Of a stretch of DNA of 64,000 nt, positions 60,065 to 64,000 are shown one piece after another. The first letter of the stretch is position 1. Each line of letters opens with the position of its first letter. A program made the position numbers and the translations under genes. The stretch covers positions 1 to 64,000 of the forward strand of contig MNUR01000032.1 in the NCBI GenBank assembly GCA_001871115.1. The letters run 5' to 3'. The notes beneath the pieces are model-generated. The model searched no databases and was not told where the DNA came from. It saw only the letters and a list, made by a program, of their open reading frames with translations. Source of the DNA: Elusimicrobia bacterium CG1_02_56_21 (GTDB lineage Bacteria > Elusimicrobiota > Elusimicrobia > Elusimicrobiales > UBA9959).

Positions 60065-63000
60065 TGCCCAAAAGCCATCCCAAAAGCCCGGAAGCGCGCA
60101 TCTCAAGGGAAGTCCTGCATGATTTTCTGCTCGCTGCAGGCTCTCCCGACAATCAGGACGCTTTCCTGCGCAGAATACTGAATATCCTTTCCAGGCAGGA
60201 CGCCCTGGGCGCGGCCGCCGCTTTGGCCGTAGCGCTGCCCCGGGGAGAAAACCCCGCTTCCCTGACGGCATCCCTTAATTTCACAAAAAAAGAACTGCAG
60301 CGGCTTTCAGCTATTAACAGTGTCCCCTATAAATGGCCGGAAAATATTTTATGGGCCCCCATACAATGCGGGCCCCTTAAAGGTTGCCTGCTGGCCCGTC
60401 TTTCCTCTCCAGATTCACGCGGGGCCGCCGCAGAACTTCTTGAAACAGCCGCGGCAGTAATATCCGGCCGCCTGGCCCAGGAAAATCGGGAAGCTCAGCT
60501 TATCCGGGAACGGGATATAGCAGACTCAATCTCCCATCTCGAAGAACTCTACCTGGCTTTTCCTTCTATTTCGATAGAAGAAATTTCGAGAACCGTGCTT
60601 GACGAAGCAAGACGCCTCACCGGAAGCGCTTTCGGCTTTGCCGGCTATATAGACACTGCCACCGGCTTTCTTTGCGTTCCGTCCGCCTCCGGGCGGGCCG
60701 GCAGAGCGGCCCGCGGAAACAAGAGAGAACTGCTATTCAAGGAATTTGCCGGGCTCTGGGGGTGGGTGCTCAGGAATAAAAAGCCGCTGCTTACCAACTC
60801 CGCAGGCTCCGACCCGCGGGCCAAGGGCCTGCCGGGCTGGCATGTAAGGATCAGCCGGTTTGCGGCGGCGCCTGCCATTTCCGGAAACAAGCTTTTGGGC
60901 ATTATAGCCCTGGCCAACCCGCCCGGGGCCTATCCTCCGGCCGCCCTCGACACCGTAAAAAAGCTGGCGCGGATATACGCCCTGATGCTGCACCACAAGC
61001 TCTCTGAGAAGCAGATGCAGGCCGACGACAGCAAGAACAAGTCGCTGCTGGACTCCTCGCTTGACATGATTTTCAACCTGACCGTGAAAGGAGAACTGAC
61101 CTATGTCAGCCGGGCGATAAAGAACTACGGCTATTCCCCGGAAGAAGTCCTGGGGAAAAGCCTTATAAGCTTCGTCCACCCCGCAGACCGGGAGCGGATA
61201 ATCAAGATTTTCCTGTCCGCCTTGAAAAAAGGGTCCTCTCTGCCGCAGGTAAGCTACCGCCTGCGCAAAAAAGACGGCTCCTTTATTTTGATAGAACAAA
61301 AAACCTCGGTTCTTCCGCGCGCCGGCAGCGCGCCTCTTATAACCGGCGTGCTGCGCGATATTACCGAGTACCGCCAGGCCCAGGAAAAGCTGGCCGAGAC
61401 CGAGAAAAAGCACAGAACACTTTTCGAGAACGCCCAGGCCGCGATCATCATTGCGGACGCCGCTACCGGCACGATACTGGACGTAAACAAAAACGCCGAA
61501 AAGCTCACCGGCTGGACGCGCCGGGAACTTATAGGCATGAACCGGCTGAAGATACACCCCGGCGAGTCCTCCGCCTTTTATCTTAAGCAGTTCAAAACCC
61601 ACTCCCGCAAAGGCCAGGCCGTATCCGAGGAAGCGGAGATTCTCCGCAAAGACGGCTCCGTCATACACACAAGACTGAGTTCATCAAAACTTAAACTGGG
61701 TGACAGGGAGGTCATGCAGGGGATATTTCTTGACATGACCGGACAGCGCCGGGCCGAATTGCTGGTCCGGAACATAGTGGAAATGAATCCGATGTCGATA
61801 CAGATAGTGGACAAAAAAGGGTACACACTTACTTCAAACCCGGCACATACCCGCCTGTTCGGCTCGGTTCCGCCCCCGGACTACTCTATTTTTGAGGACC
61901 GGCAGTTAAAGAAACAGGGTTTCGGACCCTTACTAACCCGCATTAAAAAAGGTGAAACAGTCAATTTCCCCGACACTTCTTACAATGTCCATAAGTTCAA
62001 CCCCGGCCTGCCGGACCGCCCGGTCTGGCTGAGGACAGTTGTATTCCCTCTCAAGGACAGCGCCGGCAAGCCTGAACGCTTCGTGATAATGCATGAGGAC
62101 ATTACCGCCCGGAAGCAGGCTGAATTGGCTATCCGCGACGGGGAGGAAAATTATAAACGGCTGGTAGAGAACCTTGGAAAAAAATATTTCTTTTACCAGC
62201 ACGATACCAATGGCATATTCAGTTACTTAAGCCCCTCAATAAAAGGCTGCCTGGGTTATACCGTAGAAGAGTTCATGGCCCACTTCAGCAAATACCTCAC
62301 CGAAAGCCCCCTCAACAAAGATGTTCTAAAGCACACCGCCCTCTGCATCCGCGGAATACAGCAGCCGCCTTACGAGGTAGAGATCTACCACAAAAACGGG
62401 TCCACGCATCTGCTTGAAGTTACAGAAACACCGCTGAGAGGATTAAACGGGGAAGTTACGGGAGTGGAAGGCCTCGCCCATGACATCACCGAGCAGAAGC
62501 TTAAAGAAAAAGAGGTGAAGGAATCCGAAACGCGGTATAAAGCGCTGTTCGCGGGCATAGCGACCGGAATACTCGTCGCGGACTCGAAAACCAAAACATT
62601 CCTGTACGCGAACCCGGCCATGTGCCGGATGCTGGGCTACACGGAAAAGGAGTTCACGGGCCTGGGCGTTCACGACATTCATCCCAAAAAATATTTGCCG
62701 CATGTACTATCAGAATTTGAGGCCCAGGCGCGGGGAGAAAAGAAAATAGCCCTGGACCTCCCCTGCCTCCGCAAAAACGGAACCGTAATATGGGTTAATA
62801 TACTTACCGCATCGCTTTTCCTGGACGGCCGTGACTGCCAAGTGGGGCAATTCACGGATATCACCGAAAGCAAGCGCCTCGCGAATATCCTCAGCGAAAG
62901 CGAAGAAAAATACCGCACACTTTTTGAAACCTCGCGCGACGCGCTTATGATCCTTGAGCCCCCCCGCTGGAAATTCGCCCAGGCTAACGAGGCCACGCTT

Positions 63001-64000
63001 AATCTTTTCGGAGCCCCCGAGGAATCCGATTTCCTGAAGCTTACCCCATGGGACATCTCCCCTAAAAAGCAGCCGGACGGCCGGATTTCCGCGAAGAAAG
63101 CTAAAAAGGCGCTGGGGATTGCCTTAAAAACCGGCTCTCATTCCTTCGAGTGGGAACATAAACGCCTTTACGGCCCCGTATTCTCTTCCGAGGTCCTGCT
63201 GACGCGGGTACAGATCGGCGGAAAACCCTTCATCCAATCCTGCGTGCGGGATATAAGCGCAAGAAAGAGAATAGAGGAACTGCTGCGCCAGAGCGAACTG
63301 CGCCAGCAGCTGGCGATGTCCCAGATAAACGGAATTCTCTGGGTACTGGATAGAACCCTGAGGTTTACCCTCTCCAGGGGGCAGGGCCTGACCGCACTCG
63401 GACTTAAACCCGACCAGATAGTGGGAATGACGCTGGAGGAATTCATGGGCCGGGCAGGCCCTGGGGACCAGTCCCTGAACGCGCATTACAGCGCGCTTCG
63501 CGGCAAGAACGTGAATTATGAAGTGAGAATAAGCAATATCGACTTCAGCGTGATCCTGTCTCCCTTAAGAGACAAGAAGAATAAAATTATCGGAGTCGTC
63601 GGCCTGGGGCTGAATATTACCGATAAAAAAAGAATGGAGAGGCTGTTGAAGGAGAACCAGGAAACCCTGAGCAAGATCTTTGAAACCACTACGGACGGGA
63701 TGTACATTAAAGATCTCAGCGGCATCTATACAATAGCAAACAGCGCTTTCGCCAGGCTCTTTAACAAGAAACCCAAAGAAATTCAGGGTGTCTCGGACAG
63801 ACAACTTTTATCGCCGGAAGACGCTGCCGACGCCGAAAAAGAGGACTCGGAGATGCTGAAGAGCGGAAAAACTCTGAACTTCACCAGGACCAGGACCCTC
63901 CCCGCGGGAACCCGCTATTTCAACACTATCAAGACCCCGATCCGCAACCTTCAGGGAAAAATCACCGGGGTTCTGGGGATATCCCGCGATATAACCTCGC
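60064..64000 (+). CDS. Very long multi-PAS sensor protein, C-terminus outside the window (partial)
   Basis: An open frame from ATG 60064 to the right edge, at least 1312 residues. The N-terminal ~130 residues are unassigned. Residues ~165-310 look like a GAF domain (EEISRTVLDEARRLTGSAFG). From ~330 on I count eight PAS repeats, each beginning like YRTLFETSRDALMIL or HRTLFENAQAAIIIADA and most ending in DIT-type PAC motifs (GVLRDITEYRQAQEKL, GLAHDITEQKLKEKE, QFTDITESKRLANIL). No transmembrane segment is seen. A HisKA/ATPase module probably follows outside the window, making it the kinase for the overlapping response regulator; that is inference. Confidence 0.9.
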   Translation, partial: MPKSHPKSPEARISREVLHDFLLAAGSPDNQDAFLRRILNILSRQDALGAAAALAVALPRGENPASLTASLNFTKKELQRLSAINSVPYKWPENILWAPIQCGPLKGCLLARLSSPDSRGAAAELLETAAAVISGRLAQENREAQLIRERDIADSISHLEELYLAFPSISIEEISRTVLDEARRLTGSAFGFAGYIDTATGFLCVPSASGRAGRAARGNKRELLFKEFAGLWGWVLRNKKPLLTNSAGSDPRAKGLPGWHVRISRFAAAPAISGNKLLGIIALANPPGAYPPAALDTVKKLARIYALMLHHKLSEKQMQADDSKNKSLLDSSLDMIFNLTVKGELTYVSRAIKNYGYSPEEVLGKSLISFVHPADRERIIKIFLSALKKGSSLPQVSYRLRKKDGSFILIEQKTSVLPRAGSAPLITGVLRDITEYRQAQEKLAETEKKHRTLFENAQAAIIIADAATGTILDVNKNAEKLTGWTRRELIGMNRLKIHPGESSAFYLKQFKTHSRKGQAVSEEAEILRKDGSVIHTRLSSSKLKLGDREVMQGIFLDMTGQRRAELLVRNIVEMNPMSIQIVDKKGYTLTSNPAHTRLFGSVPPPDYSIFEDRQLKKQGFGPLLTRIKKGETVNFPDTSYNVHKFNPGLPDRPVWLRTVVFPLKDSAGKPERFVIMHEDITARKQAELAIRDGEENYKRLVENLGKKYFFYQHDTNGIFSYLSPSIKGCLGYTVEEFMAHFSKYLTESPLNKDVLKHTALCIRGIQQPPYEVEIYHKNGSTHLLEVTETPLRGLNGEVTGVEGLAHDITEQKLKEKEVKESETRYKALFAGIATGILVADSKTKTFLYANPAMCRMLGYTEKEFTGLGVHDIHPKKYLPHVLSEFEAQARGEKKIALDLPCLRKNGTVIWVNILTASLFLDGRDCQVGQFTDITESKRLANILSESEEKYRTLFETSRDALMILEPPRWKFAQANEATLNLFGAPEESDFLKLTPWDISPKKQPDGRISAKKAKKALGIALKTGSHSFEWEHKRLYGPVFSSEVLLTRVQIGGKPFIQSCVRDISARKRIEELLRQSELRQQLAMSQINGILWVLDRTLRFTLSRGQGLTALGLKPDQIVGMTLEEFMGRAGPGDQSLNAHYSALRGKNVNYEVRISNIDFSVILSPLRDKKNKIIGVVGLGLNITDKKRMERLLKENQETLSKIFETTTDGMYIKDLSGIYTIANSAFARLFNKKPKEIQGVSDRQLLSPEDAADAEKEDSEMLKSGKTLNFTRTRTLPAGTRYFNTIKTPIRNLQGKITGVLGISRDITS

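Noticed and set aside
1-64000. Insertion sequences, prophage or toxin-antitoxin pairs
   Set aside because: No transposase, integrase, phage or toxin motif was found in any frame; the repeats seen are small and noncoding.

Overview
The window reads as one stretch of chromosome from a GC-rich, diderm, probably anaerobic bacterium. Outer-membrane barrels, a TolC-type channel and an RND pump show two membranes. The oxygen-independent ribonucleotide reductase NrdD and a tungstate/pterin cofactor cluster suggest anaerobic metabolism. A type IV pilin of the form [20 protein letters not shown], followed by a short globular part with YYGDNEGW, is the form I associate with Elusimicrobiota. That phylum assignment is an inference from family resemblance. 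No transposase, integrase, phage gene or CRISPR array was seen.

Layout, left to right. 1-11.9 kb (all minus strand): a coiled-coil membrane protein cut by the window edge, a beta-barrel protein, a GGDEF cyclase, a solute-binding-like protein without a signal peptide, tsaD, and a ctpA-envC-ftsX cell-envelope group. 12.3-19.7 kb (plus): a TetR-TolC fusion, an RND adaptor, an RND pump and a class A beta-lactamase-like hydrolase. 19.8-27.0 kb (minus): two glycogen-synthase-type glycosyltransferases, galT, scpB, scpA, trpS and an M50 protease. 27.2-30.9 kb (plus): a nucleotide-sugar dehydrogenase, a PAS histidine kinase, tRNA-Arg and a Cys/Gly-tailed small protein. 30.9-32.8 kb is a gene graveyard: remnants of an M32 carboxypeptidase, ppnP and pilT. 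32.9-42.7 kb (minus) is a molybdenum/tungsten island: moaD, moaB, MOSC, moaC, moaA, moeA, a Tup-type ABC importer, a MOT1-type permease, a ModE-like regulator and an outer-membrane barrel. 42.9-45.5 kb (plus): a LysR regulator and a P5C dehydrogenase whose catalytic Cys is Arg. 45.6-50.4 kb (minus): a eukaryote-like trypsin, a metal permease and a two-gene homospermidine pathway. 50.6-55.5 kb (minus): nucleotide supply genes dut, nrdG, nrdD and nrdR, with a twin NrdR-box operator. Then come a pilin (plus), recG (minus), a 970-base noncoding stretch, and a response regulator that overlaps the start of a very long multi-PAS sensor running off the right edge.

The most interesting part is the noncoding stretch at 58.4-59.4 kb. 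It holds two tandem transcription units, each with an extended -10 promoter, a nearly identical ~100-nt folded module (nested stems, a UUCG hairpin and a C-rich strand), and a conserved GC stem enclosing a different ~50-nt loop, ending in a U-run. They look like paralogous small RNAs with swapped loops and match no family I can name. Other highlights are the TetR-TolC fusion, the Cys-to-Arg change in the P5C dehydrogenase, an NrdD with a fused glutaredoxin-like domain, a candidate self-contained leader RNA at 12.0 kb, a folded element between moaA and moaC, and a dispersed hairpin repeat in three operon gaps.
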